Source: Anaerolineales bacterium
GTDB taxonomy: Bacteria > Chloroflexota > Anaerolineae > Anaerolineales > Villigracilaceae
Direction: 5' to 3'
Assembly: GCA_017882065.1 (NCBI GenBank)
Contig: JADGQD010000025.1
Coordinates: 1 to 15,824 of the forward strand
Length of the DNA stretch: 15,824 bases
The position numbers were made by a program, and so were the translations under genes. The number at the start of each line of letters is the position of its first letter. Within the stretch, counting starts at the first letter, position 1. This document shows, in pieces, positions 6,419-13,334 of this stretch. The notes below the pieces were generated by a model, which searched no databases, was not told the DNA's origin, and saw only the letters and a list, made by a program, of their open reading frames with translations.

Positions 6419-6427
6419 ACCAGATTG

Positions 6428-8866
6428 ATGAAACGCATCCTTGCTCCGCCATCCCCCGTTCAAACCCAATCCCGCCTGCTTCGTCTGGCGGGAGTCTTTC
6501 TTTTTCTTTACTCACTCATCCTGACCCTCGCACCGGCCGCCCGTGCCCGCACCTGGGCCGTGGACTATCGCTGGAGCCACTGGCTGGGCTTCGTCGCCTG
6601 GGTGGTTATCTTCACCCTGGCGCATATCCTATCCCGCCGCCGTCTGCCCGACGCCGACCCATACATTATTCCCATTGCCGCCCTGCTGACCGGCTGGGGC
6701 ATTCTCACCATATACCGCCTTGTCCCCAGCTTCGGTCTGCGCCAAACCGCCTGGCTGCTGGTTTGCGGACTTGTCTTTCTGCTCGGTCTACGTCTTTCCC
6801 CCGAACTGCGTTTCCTGCGCCGCTACAAATATCTCTGGCTGACCAGCGGCCTGCTGCTCACTGCCCTGACTCTCCTCTTTGGCACCAACCCCTCAGGTGG
6901 CGGTTTGCGTCTCTGGCTGGGTTGCTGCGGAGTCTACCTCCAGCCCTCCGAGCCCCTTAAACTCCTGGTCATCGTCTACCTGGCTGCCTACCTGGCCGAC
7001 CGCCTGCCGCTGAGTCTGCGCCCGCTACCGCTACTCGCCCCTACGGCGGTCGTCATAGGTATAGCTTTGTCACTACTCTTCGTCCAGCGCGACCTGGGTA
7101 CCGCCTCCATTTTCATTTTTCTCTACACCATCATTCTGTTCGTCGCCTCCGGCAAAAAGCGCATCCTGCCGATCAGCCTGGTCGGGCTGGCAATTGCAGG
7201 CGTAGCCGGATATTTTCTTTTTGACGTTGTCCGCCTGCGTGTGGACGCCTGGTTCAACCCCTGGCTCGACCCCTCCGGGCGCTCCTTCCAGATTGTCCAG
7301 TCATTGATGGCAGTTGCCAACGGCGGGACATCCGGACGCGGACCCGGACTGGGCAGTCCCGGACTCGTGCCGGTGGCAATTTCGGACTTCGTCTTTACTG
7401 CCATTGCCGAGGAAACGGGGCTGGTGGGGACCCTGAGCCTGCTGGCGCTGATTGGCTTTTTCGCCGCCCGCGGCATTCGTACCGCCATGCGCGCCCCAGA
7501 CAACTTCCGCCGAATCCTGGCCGCCGGGCTGACCGCTTACCTCGGCGCACAGTCCATTCTTATCATTGGCGGCAACATTCGCCTCCTGCCGCTGACCGGA
7601 GTGACGCTGCCCTTTGTCTCCTACGGCGGCTCGTCCCTGCTGACTTCTTTTCTCGCGTTGCTCATCCTTTTACTCATCTCCAGCCAATCCGAAGAGGAGC
7701 CTGCACCGCTCCCGAAACCCCAACCTTACCTTATCCTGGCTGGGTTGATCGGTCTGGGCCTTTTAGCCCTAGCTGCCACGAACGCCTGGTGGACCATATG
7801 GCGCGGGCCAGACATTCTCGAACGCACCGACAATGCCCGCCGCTCAATTGCCGACCGCTACATCAAGCGCGGCAGTCTGCTTGACCGGCACGAAACGCCA
7901 ATCAATCTCACTGAAGGCGAGTCGGGAGATTATCTTCGCACATATCTCTATCCGGCTCTGGCTCCTGTGACTGGCTATACGAATCCCATCTATGGGCAAT
8001 CCGGGCTGGAAGCCAGCCTTGACCTTTATCTGCGCGGCCTGCAAGGAAATCCCGCCAGCAGCATCTGGTGGGACCACCTGGTCTACGGCCAGCCTCCGCC
8101 GGGCCTGAATGTGCGTCTGAGCCTGGATTTGGAGTTGCAGCGTCAGGCAGACAAACTGCTTGGAGATCACACGGGTGCTATCGTGTTGATCAACGCAGCC
8201 AGCGGTGAAATCCTGGCAATGGCTTCGCACCCGACCTTTGACCCGAACCAGCTGGATACGCAAGCCTCCGCCCTGCTCCAGGACCCAGGTTCCCCGCTCC
8301 TGGACCGGGCTGCGCAGAGTCAGTATCCGCCCGGGGACGCCTTGCAACCGTTCTTCCAAGCCGCCGGGTTCAACGTTTGGCCATCGCAGAGTATTGCAGA
8401 AGCATGGTATACCGCCCTGGGTTTTTACGTCACGCCGGAATTGAATCTGCCAGTGGCAGCCGCATCCACGCCGGGGAGCGCATTACGCGTCAGCCCGTTG
8501 CAGATGGCCCTTGCAGCAGCCACATTGAGCAGTGATGGGGTGCGGCCCGCGCCGCGCCTGGTAATGGCCGTGGATACCCCCGCACAAGGCTGGGTCATCC
8601 TGCCCGCACTCAGCGAGTCAGTGACAGTCTTCGCCTCCGCCAGTGCGGCGAATACCGCTCAGGCGTTGATGGTCAGTGGTCAACCCTTCTGGCAATGGAA
8701 CGCACGGGTAACCCAGGCAAATCAGACCTTCTCCTGGTCGCTGGGCGGGACACTGCCCGACTGGCAAGGCGCGCCACTGGCAGTGGTGATATTGCTGGAA
8801 GAAAATGACCCAAACAGGGCGGGGGTCATCGGTCAAACCCTATTCGAAGCGGCTACACATCCTTAA
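6428..8866 (+). CDS. fusion of a SEDS glycosyltransferase (RodA/FtsW) with a degenerate penicillin-binding-protein domain
   Basis: An 812-residue membrane protein. Residues 1 to about 425 are a SEDS peptidoglycan polymerase with about ten to eleven helices. Asp320, in ISDFVFTAIAEETG, matches the essential Asp of the SEDS HTDFIF loop, and LTGVTLPFVSYGGSSLL is the conserved C-terminal SEDS signature. After a linker, about 445-812 resemble class B PBPs of the actinobacterial PbpA type: RRSIADRYIKRGSLLDRH, LYPALAPVTGYTNPIYGQSGLE, LQRQADKLLG, GAIVLINAASGEILAMASHP. The catalytic SxxK is replaced: PPGDALQP stands where PPGSTFKP is expected (Asp637 for Ser, Gln640 for Lys), and no KTG triad appears near FSWSLGGTLPDW. 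The transpeptidase is therefore probably inactive while the SEDS half looks intact. A perfect terminator follows. ATG 6428 is used; an in-frame TTG lies one codon before, and no ribosome site is clear. Confidence 0.9.
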   Translation: MKRILAPPSPVQTQSRLLRLAGVFLFLYSLILTLAPAARARTWAVDYRWSHWLGFVAWVVIFTLAHILSRRRLPDADPYIIPIAALLTGWGILTIYRLVPSFGLRQTAWLLVCGLVFLLGLRLSPELRFLRRYKYLWLTSGLLLTALTLLFGTNPSGGGLRLWLGCCGVYLQPSEPLKLLVIVYLAAYLADRLPLSLRPLPLLAPTAVVIGIALSLLFVQRDLGTASIFIFLYTIILFVASGKKRILPISLVGLAIAGVAGYFLFDVVRLRVDAWFNPWLDPSGRSFQIVQSLMAVANGGTSGRGPGLGSPGLVPVAISDFVFTAIAEETGLVGTLSLLALIGFFAARGIRTAMRAPDNFRRILAAGLTAYLGAQSILIIGGNIRLLPLTGVTLPFVSYGGSSLLTSFLALLILLLISSQSEEEPAPLPKPQPYLILAGLIGLGLLALAATNAWWTIWRGPDILERTDNARRSIADRYIKRGSLLDRHETPINLTEGESGDYLRTYLYPALAPVTGYTNPIYGQSGLEASLDLYLRGLQGNPASSIWWDHLVYGQPPPGLNVRLSLDLELQRQADKLLGDHTGAIVLINAASGEILAMASHPTFDPNQLDTQASALLQDPGSPLLDRAAQSQYPPGDALQPFFQAAGFNVWPSQSIAEAWYTALGFYVTPELNLPVAAASTPGSALRVSPLQMALAAATLSSDGVRPAPRLVMAVDTPAQGWVILPALSESVTVFASASAANTAQALMVSGQPFWQWNARVTQANQTFSWSLGGTLPDWQGAPLAVVILLEENDPNRAGVIGQTLFEAATHP

Positions 8867-8870
8867 AATC

Positions 8871-8902
8871 AAACCGGGCTTCTAATAGAAGCCCGGTTTT
8901 TT
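8871..8902. terminator. strong bidirectional terminator between the SEDS-PBP fusion and tyrS
   Basis: AAACCGGGCTTCT (8871-8883), loop AAT, AGAAGCCCGGTTT (8887-8899) is a perfect 13-bp stem followed by TTT on the plus strand. On the minus strand it is followed by a T-rich GATTTT. It serves both convergent genes. Confidence 0.93.
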
Positions 8903-8904
8903 CG

Positions 8905-10125
8905 TCATTTCACTCTTACAAACCGCCGCTTGCCCACCTGCAGCACACCCGGATGCGGGAAGGCGGCGTCGAACTTCTCCAGTATTTCACCATCCAACTT
9001 AACACCTTTTTGCTCAATCATGCGCCGTCCATCGGATTTACTCGCCACCAGACCGGCCGCCGCCAGCACGTCCAGCACGGTCTGACCAGGCTGGAGGGCA
9101 AACTCGGGCATTTTGTCAGGTACGTCCTTTTGCTGAAAGACTTTCTTGAAGGCTTCCTCGGCAGCCAGGGCGATGGCCTCGTCGTGGAAGATAGCCACGA
9201 TCTCACGCGCCAGCGACATCTTGGCATCCCGCGGGTGCAGCGTCCCAGAATTGAGACCGGCTTCGAATTCGGCAATCCGGTCGGGGGTCCAGCGCGTGAC
9301 GAGACGCATGAACGATCCCATGGCCTTGTCTGGCACAGACATCACCTTTCCGTACATATCTTCCGGCGTCGAAAGCAGCGGGATGTGGTTGCCCAGCGAC
9401 TTGCTCATCTTGACTTCGCCGTCGGTGCCGGGCAAAATGCCCAGGATGATGGCAATATTGGGCTTATCACCCAGGGAAGTCATGATCTTGCGAGCCGCGG
9501 TGACGATGTTGAAAAGCTGGTCGGTACCGCCCACCTGAACATCAGTCTGCAAGGCGTGGGCATCGTAGCCCTGCATGATGGCGTAAAAAGTCTCGTGGAG
9601 GTAGATCGGGTCGCCGTTATCCCAGCGTTTGCGGAAGTTTTCGCGGGTGACGAACTGCTGAATGGTGAAATTGGAGGCCAGTTCGATCAACTCGGCAAAG
9701 GTCAACTCAGACAGCCACTCGGAGTTGAAGCGAATTTTGGTCTTGTCGCGGTCGAGGATTTTGTAAGCCTGTTCAGCGTACGTGTGGGCGTTAAATTCGA
9801 CTTCCAGCTGGGTCAGGCGCGGGCGGAGCTTATCCTTGTCGGACGGGTCGCCAATCAGCGAAGTGAACGAGCCGACCACAAACGTGACCTCGTGGCCGAG
9901 TTCCTGGAACTGGCGCAGTTTGCGCATCGGCACGGTGTGACCGAGATGCAGGTCCGAAGTGCGCGGGTCGAAGCCGCAATAGACGCGCAGCGGACGATGT
10001 TCTCTCTCGGCTTCGATAAGTCGCTGGCGCAATTCATTGGCCATGTTCTTTTTCAGTTCTTCGTCGCCGTATTCGGTGCCCTGCATCAAAAGGGCGACCT
10101 GGTCATCTATGGGCACTTTCGACAT
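8905..10125 (-). CDS. tyrS: tyrosyl-tRNA synthetase
   Basis: Charges tRNA-Tyr with tyrosine in the cytoplasm. The 406 residues show a class I Rossmann core with YCGFDPRTSDLHLGH (HIGH-type motif His60-Leu-Gly-His63), a GGTDQLFN box, and a canonical KMSKS (239-243). A C-terminal S4 RNA-binding domain (about 340-406; LVASKSDGRRMIEQKGVKLDG) follows. The start is ATG 10125 with GGAG 6 nt upstream (10135-10132). Upstream lies a 160-nt leader with a Tyr-rich leader peptide and attenuator, so transcription into the gene probably depends on charged tRNA-Tyr. A strong terminator follows the stop. Confidence 0.96.
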   Translation of the reverse strand: MSKVPIDDQVALLMQGTEYGDEELKKNMANELRQRLIEAEREHRPLRVYCGFDPRTSDLHLGHTVPMRKLRQFQELGHEVTFVVGSFTSLIGDPSDKDKLRPRLTQLEVEFNAHTYAEQAYKILDRDKTKIRFNSEWLSELTFAELIELASNFTIQQFVTRENFRKRWDNGDPIYLHETFYAIMQGYDAHALQTDVQVGGTDQLFNIVTAARKIMTSLGDKPNIAIILGILPGTDGEVKMSKSLGNHIPLLSTPEDMYGKVMSVPDKAMGSFMRLVTRWTPDRIAEFEAGLNSGTLHPRDAKMSLAREIVAIFHDEAIALAAEEAFKKVFQQKDVPDKMPEFALQPGQTVLDVLAAAGLVASKSDGRRMIEQKGVKLDGEILEKFDAAFPHPGVLQVGKRRFVRVK

Positions 10126-10146
10126 GATTTGCTCCGTAAAAAGGTA

Positions 10147-10180
10147 TTCGAGATTCGTAATTGGTTATTCGTAATTCGGT
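10147..10180. repeat. ATTCGTAATT direct repeats in the tyrS leader
   Basis: ATTCGTAATTGGT (10153-10165) and ATTCGTAATTCGGT (10167-10180), preceded by ATTCG at 10146-10150. They are AT-rich in a GC-rich setting and sit between the attenuator terminator and the tyrS ribosome site. They resemble small dispersed intergenic repeats I associate with Anaerolineae-like genomes; that association is from memory. Confidence 0.6.
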
Positions 10181-10191
10181 ATCCGGGAAGC

Positions 10192-10219
10192 AAAAACGCG
10201 CCTGCCGCAGCAGGCGCGT
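10192..10219 (-). terminator. attenuator terminator in the tyrS leader
   Basis: ACGCGCCTGC (10219-10210), loop TGCG, GCAGGCGCGT (10205-10196), continuing directly into TTTT (10195-10192). This is a perfect, very GC-rich 10-bp intrinsic terminator about 70 nt before the tyrS start, which makes sense only if readthrough is controlled. Confidence 0.92.
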
Positions 10220-10240
10220 CCTTCCCACCTGCAACGGCGT

Positions 10241-10285
10241 TTAAGGGTGGGAATAATAGTAAAGGGAAGTAAATCCGGCGTTCAT
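10241..10285 (-). CDS. tyrosine leader peptide (14 aa, three consecutive Tyr codons)
   Basis: The ORF reads MNAGFTSLYYYSHP then TAA. Tyr codons 9-11 (TAC TAT TAT, 10261-10253) stand immediately before attenuator segment 1, the place where a regulating ribosome must stall. The ATG lies 10 nt after a consensus TATAAT, so it is probably translated as a near-leaderless message, like two other genes in this window; it has no Shine-Dalgarno sequence. The product itself is not expected to have a function beyond sensing charged tRNA-Tyr. Confidence 0.78.
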   Translation of the reverse strand: MNAGFTSLYYYSHP

Positions 10286-10294
10286 ATCGCCGCA

Positions 10295-10323
10295 ATTATA
10301 CAGCATTTCTCTTCAGACGCCAG
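10295..10323 (-). promoter_or_regulatory. promoter of the tyr leader-tyrS transcript
   Basis: Minus-strand TATAAT (10300-10295) is a full consensus. The -35 at 17-nt spacing, CTGGCG (10323-10318), matches at only 3 of 6 positions and begins right after the stop codon of the upstream membrane-protein gene. Transcription should start at about 10288. Confidence 0.65.
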
Positions 10324-10665
10324 TTATTTCTGCTCAATATCCCGCGCCGCCCGGCGGGTGTTGTCTTCCATATCCATGAACATCAGCAACGCTTGGGCCA
10401 CGCCCTGTAAAACGACAAAATAGACCACCCCGCGCAGAGGCTGCTCGAACAGGTAAAGGATGCTTTGGACAACATCCGTAAACCCCATTCCCGTCCAAAA
10501 CCCGCGCGCGATTTGCAAGACCATTACCAGTGCCTGAACCAGCCACTCAAGCGCATAAACTCCCACCACCACCCAGGAAAGAATCTTCGCCACAGATGTC
10601 AGGCGCAGGACGGTATCCTTACTGAAATATGTTCCCAGGAAATTTTCACGTTTCTCCATATTCAA
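10324..10665 (-). CDS. small two-helix membrane protein, unknown function
   Basis: About 113 residues. The soluble N-terminus (MEKRENFLGTYFSKDTVLRL) precedes two hydrophobic segments, LSWVVVGVYALEWLVQALVM and a later LRGVVYFVVLQGVAQALLMF. A charged tail (MEDNTRRAARDIEQK) ends it, with both termini probably cytoplasmic. I do not recognise the family. The start is TTG 10665, since GGAG lies 8 nt before it; ATG 10659, two codons later, is the alternative with a poor 14-nt spacing. It is divergent from glnS, and its stop abuts the tyrS promoter. Confidence 0.72.
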   Translation of the reverse strand: MNMEKRENFLGTYFSKDTVLRLTSVAKILSWVVVGVYALEWLVQALVMVLQIARGFWTGMGFTDVVQSILYLFEQPLRGVVYFVVLQGVAQALLMFMDMEDNTRRAARDIEQK

Positions 10666-10688
10666 TCTGTACTCTCCTTCCATTTTGT

Positions 10689-10695
10689 TATAATA
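10689..10695. promoter_or_regulatory. symmetric -10 element between glnS and the divergent membrane-protein gene
   Basis: TATAATA reads as TATAAT (10689-10694) toward glnS and as TATTAT (10695-10690) toward the membrane-protein gene, so one element could serve both directions. No good -35 is visible for glnS. Transcription of glnS would start near 10701, leaving about 43 nt of leader with AAGGA before the ATG. Confidence 0.5.
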
Positions 10696-10743
10696 GTTCA
10701 CTTACAGGCTTCTATATGGAATTATACCGAAAAGGACCGGATT

Positions 10744-12456
10744 ATGGACACAACTGACCTTCCCAACAAGCCAACCAACTTCATCCTCGAAGCGGTCGCC
10801 GAGGATCTGAAAACGGGCCGCTTTAGCTACGTCCGCACCCGCCTCCCACCCGAGCCGAACGGCTACCTGCACATAGGGCATGTCAAGGCATTCCTGATTG
10901 ACTATAACACCGCCAAAGAGTTCGGCGGTGAGTTGATCCTGCGCTTCGACGACACCAACCCGACCAAGGAAGAGACCGAATTTGTTGAAGCCATCGAAGA
11001 CGACGCCCGCTGGCTGGGCATCCAGTGGGTTAAAGTGACTTTCGCATCGGATTATTTCGACCGTCTGTACGAATGGGCCATCCGCCTGGTCAAAAAAGGT
11101 CTGGCCTACGTGGACGATCAGACGCCCGAGGAAATGAGCGCAAGCCGCGGCACTTTGCCGCGTGGCACAAAGTGGCGTCAGACCGAATCGGCCTTAAAAC
11201 CCGGTACGGAGTCCCCCTACCGGAATCGTCCGGTCGCAGAAAATCTCGACCTGCTGGAACGCATGAAGAACGGCGAGTTCCCTGAAGGCAGCCGCGTCCT
11301 GCGCGCCAAAATTGATATGGCCCACCCCAACCTCGTCATGCGTGACCCGGTGATGTACCGCATCATGCAAGCGGCACATCACCGCACCGGCAATAAGTGG
11401 TGCATTTACCCGATGTACGACTGGTCGCACGGCCAAAACGACTCAATGGAAGGCATCACGCATTCGCTCTGCTCGCAGGAATACATCATTCACCGTCCAC
11501 TCTACGAGTGGTTCCTGGAGCAACTGGGTGAGTTCAAGACGCGCCAGATCGAGTTTTCCCGCCTCAACCTGACCTATGCCATGATGAGCAAACGCAAACT
11601 TCGCAAACTGGTCGAGACGGGTGTGGTAAGCGGCTGGGACGACCCGCGTCTCACCACCCTGCGCGGCCTGCGCCGGCGCGGCGTGACTCCTGAAGCCATC
11701 CAAACTTTCATCGCCGCAGTCGGCGAGACGAATAACGACAGCTGGGTGGACATGGCCCAGCTAGAAGCCTGCATCCGCGACGATCTGAACAAACGCTCCC
11801 TGCGCCGCATGGCCGTCCTGCACCCGCTCAAGCTGGTTATTGACAACTATCCCGACGGTCAGGCCGAAGAAATGACCGCCATCAATAACCCCGAAGACGA
11901 ATCCGCCGGGACACGCAAAGTCCCCTTCTCGAAGGTGTTGTACATCGAACAGGACGACTTCCGCGAGACGCCGCCGCCTAAATATTTCAGACTGTACCCT
12001 GGAAACGAGATCCGACTGCGTTACGCCTATCTGGTCAAATGCACCAGCGTCACGCGGGACCCGGTCACTGGCGCGGTGACCGAGGTGCATTGCACCTACG
12101 ACCCGGCCACGCGCGGCGGTGACGCCCCCGACGGACGCAAGGTTAAATCCACCATCCACTGGGTCTCGGCACAGCATGCAGTGAAAGCCGAAATCCGACT
12201 CTACGAGCAGTTGTTCATGGCTAAGAACCCGGATGTGGGAGATGATATCAATTCCATCATCAACCCCAATTCACTCGAAGTGCTGACGGACTGCTTCTTC
12301 GAGCCATCCCTGGCGGAGGCGAGGCCAGGCGATAAATTCCAGTTCGAGCGCACCGGCTACTTCTGCGTGGACCTGGACTCTGCTCCCGGTAAACTGATCT
12401 TCAACCGTACGGTAACGCTTAAAGACACCTGGGCAAAAATAGAGAAAAAGCAATAG
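10744..12456 (+). CDS. glnS: glutaminyl-tRNA synthetase
   Basis: Attaches glutamine directly to tRNA-Gln. The 570 residues start with the usual TNFILEAVAEDL helix and carry PPEPNGYLHIGH (HIGH at 43-46), RFDDTNP (the GlnRS form; GluRS has RIEDTD), a KMSKS-type MMSKRKL (280-286) and GWDDPRLTTLRGLRRRG. A C-terminal two-barrel anticodon-binding domain (about 345-560) includes ESAGTRKVPFSKVLYIEQDDF. Length fits the bacterial family (about 550-570). ATG 10744 is chosen over the much earlier in-frame start at 10465 because AAAGGA lies 8 nt before it and the family begins there; the upstream part is antisense to another gene. A GluRS gene lies 1.7 kb away. Confidence 0.96.
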   Translation: MDTTDLPNKPTNFILEAVAEDLKTGRFSYVRTRLPPEPNGYLHIGHVKAFLIDYNTAKEFGGELILRFDDTNPTKEETEFVEAIEDDARWLGIQWVKVTFASDYFDRLYEWAIRLVKKGLAYVDDQTPEEMSASRGTLPRGTKWRQTESALKPGTESPYRNRPVAENLDLLERMKNGEFPEGSRVLRAKIDMAHPNLVMRDPVMYRIMQAAHHRTGNKWCIYPMYDWSHGQNDSMEGITHSLCSQEYIIHRPLYEWFLEQLGEFKTRQIEFSRLNLTYAMMSKRKLRKLVETGVVSGWDDPRLTTLRGLRRRGVTPEAIQTFIAAVGETNNDSWVDMAQLEACIRDDLNKRSLRRMAVLHPLKLVIDNYPDGQAEEMTAINNPEDESAGTRKVPFSKVLYIEQDDFRETPPPKYFRLYPGNEIRLRYAYLVKCTSVTRDPVTGAVTEVHCTYDPATRGGDAPDGRKVKSTIHWVSAQHAVKAEIRLYEQLFMAKNPDVGDDINSIINPNSLEVLTDCFFEPSLAEARPGDKFQFERTGYFCVDLDSAPGKLIFNRTVTLKDTWAKIEKKQ

Positions 12457-12521
12457 TCTCCATACTCCTGTCACGCGAAAAAGCATGACCTGTTGCGTGG
12501 TGCAAGGAAGAGGATACTGGT

Positions 12522-13334
12522 ATGAAAGATCCAACCAATGGCAAAGTTATCATCATAACCGGCGCATCCAGCGGAATCGGTGCGGCGGTTGCCCGGCGTT
12601 TGGCGCGTGACGGCATGCGTCTGACGCTGGCCGCCCGTCGCCTGGACAGGCTCGAACAGGTTGCTGCCGAAGTCGAGGCTCTTGGCGGGGAAGCACTCGT
12701 CGTGCAAACCGATGTGCGCAACCGCGACGAACTCCAGCGCATGGTACAGGCCACACTCGACCGGTGGGGACACATTGATGTGCTACTCAACAATGCCGGG
12801 CTAGACCATGACAGACTACTGATCCGTTTTAAGCCGGAAAAGATCCGCGACGAGATCCACATAAACCTGATTGCCGTCATTGAGTGCGCCCAGGTGGTTC
12901 TGCCGGTGATGCTCCGCCAGAAATCGGGGCATATCATCAACGTCGCCTCAATAGCAGGATTGATCGCCACGCCTGGAGGGACTGTTTACAGCGCCAGCAA
13001 ATTTGGGGTCAACGGTTTTTCCGACGCTCTCCGCCGGGAATTTCACGGCTCCGGCATTCAAATTTCGGCTTTTTGCCCAGGGTACACGCCGACAGAAATC
13101 TCCCCGGAACTCAAGGCCATCGCCGAAGGACGGCCCGACGCGCCGCGCGTGCCGGGGCTGATGCCGGTCACTTACGTGGCTGATCAGATCGCTCGTCTCA
13201 TCCGCCACCCGCGCCGGCGCGTCATCATTCCACCCGGTTGGAAATTTCTGGTTATCATCGCATTCCTCTTTCCTGGCATAGCAGACGCTCTGCTTCCCCT
13301 GTTTCTTAAAAAGGAGAAAACAGATAAAAAATGA
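12522..13334 (+). CDS. short-chain dehydrogenase/reductase (SDR) with hydrophobic C-terminus
   Basis: A 270-residue NAD(P)-dependent oxidoreductase of the classical SDR family; substrate unknown. Visible motifs are TGASSGIG (13-20, cofactor-binding Gly-rich loop), NNAG (90-93), Asn115, and the catalytic Ser143, Tyr156 and Lys160 in YSASK. An Arg pair at 39-40 after the second strand suggests NADPH preference. Residues about 242-262 (KFLVIIAFLFPGIADALLPL) are hydrophobic and followed by a Lys-rich tail, which may attach the enzyme to the membrane. AGGA lies 7 nt before ATG 12522. Its stop overlaps the start of the permease gene (ATGA), so the two are expressed together. Confidence 0.9.
   Translation: MKDPTNGKVIIITGASSGIGAAVARRLARDGMRLTLAARRLDRLEQVAAEVEALGGEALVVQTDVRNRDELQRMVQATLDRWGHIDVLLNNAGLDHDRLLIRFKPEKIRDEIHINLIAVIECAQVVLPVMLRQKSGHIINVASIAGLIATPGGTVYSASKFGVNGFSDALRREFHGSGIQISAFCPGYTPTEISPELKAIAEGRPDAPRVPGLMPVTYVADQIARLIRHPRRRVIIPPGWKFLVIIAFLFPGIADALLPLFLKKEKTDKK

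Larger units (their letters stand above)
10191..10288 (-). promoter_or_regulatory. tyrosine-responsive transcription attenuator of tyrS
   Basis: The minus-strand leader RNA holds four segments in trp-attenuator order. Segment 1 is TTCCCACC (10253-10246), starting at the last base of the third Tyr codon. Segment 2 is GCAGGTGGGAA (10232-10222), whose GGTGGGAA is an exact 8-bp complement of segment 1. Segment 3 is CGCCTGC (10216-10210), which pairs over 7 bp (one G-U) with GCAGGTG of segment 2. Segment 4 is GCAGGCGCGT (10205-10196), forming the terminator with segment 3. A ribosome stalled on Tyr codons would cover segment 1, free segment 2 to pair with 3, and stop terminator formation; a ribosome reaching the UAA would cover the start of segment 2 and let the terminator form. 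The complementarities are seen directly; the mechanism is inferred by analogy. Confidence 0.8.

Noticed and set aside
10210..10240. Possible T-box riboswitch upstream of tyrS (GCAGGTGGGAAGGACGCG resembles AGGGTGGNACCGCG).
   Set aside because: Only the AGGTGG core fits. The base after TGG is G, which would not match the usual A73 of tRNA-Tyr. The leader is too short for a Stem I with specifier loop, and the same bases are better explained as segment 2 of the leader-peptide attenuator.
8953..10272. A 439-codon plus-strand ORF opposite tyrS.
   Set aside because: It is antisense to an unambiguous tyrS; long opposite-strand frames are common at this GC content, and its sequence resembles no protein I recognise.
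10716..10757. A 13-codon upstream ORF overlapping the glnS start, considered as a Gln leader peptide.
   Set aside because: It contains no Gln codons, has no terminator or alternative hairpins, and ends inside glnS; probably chance.
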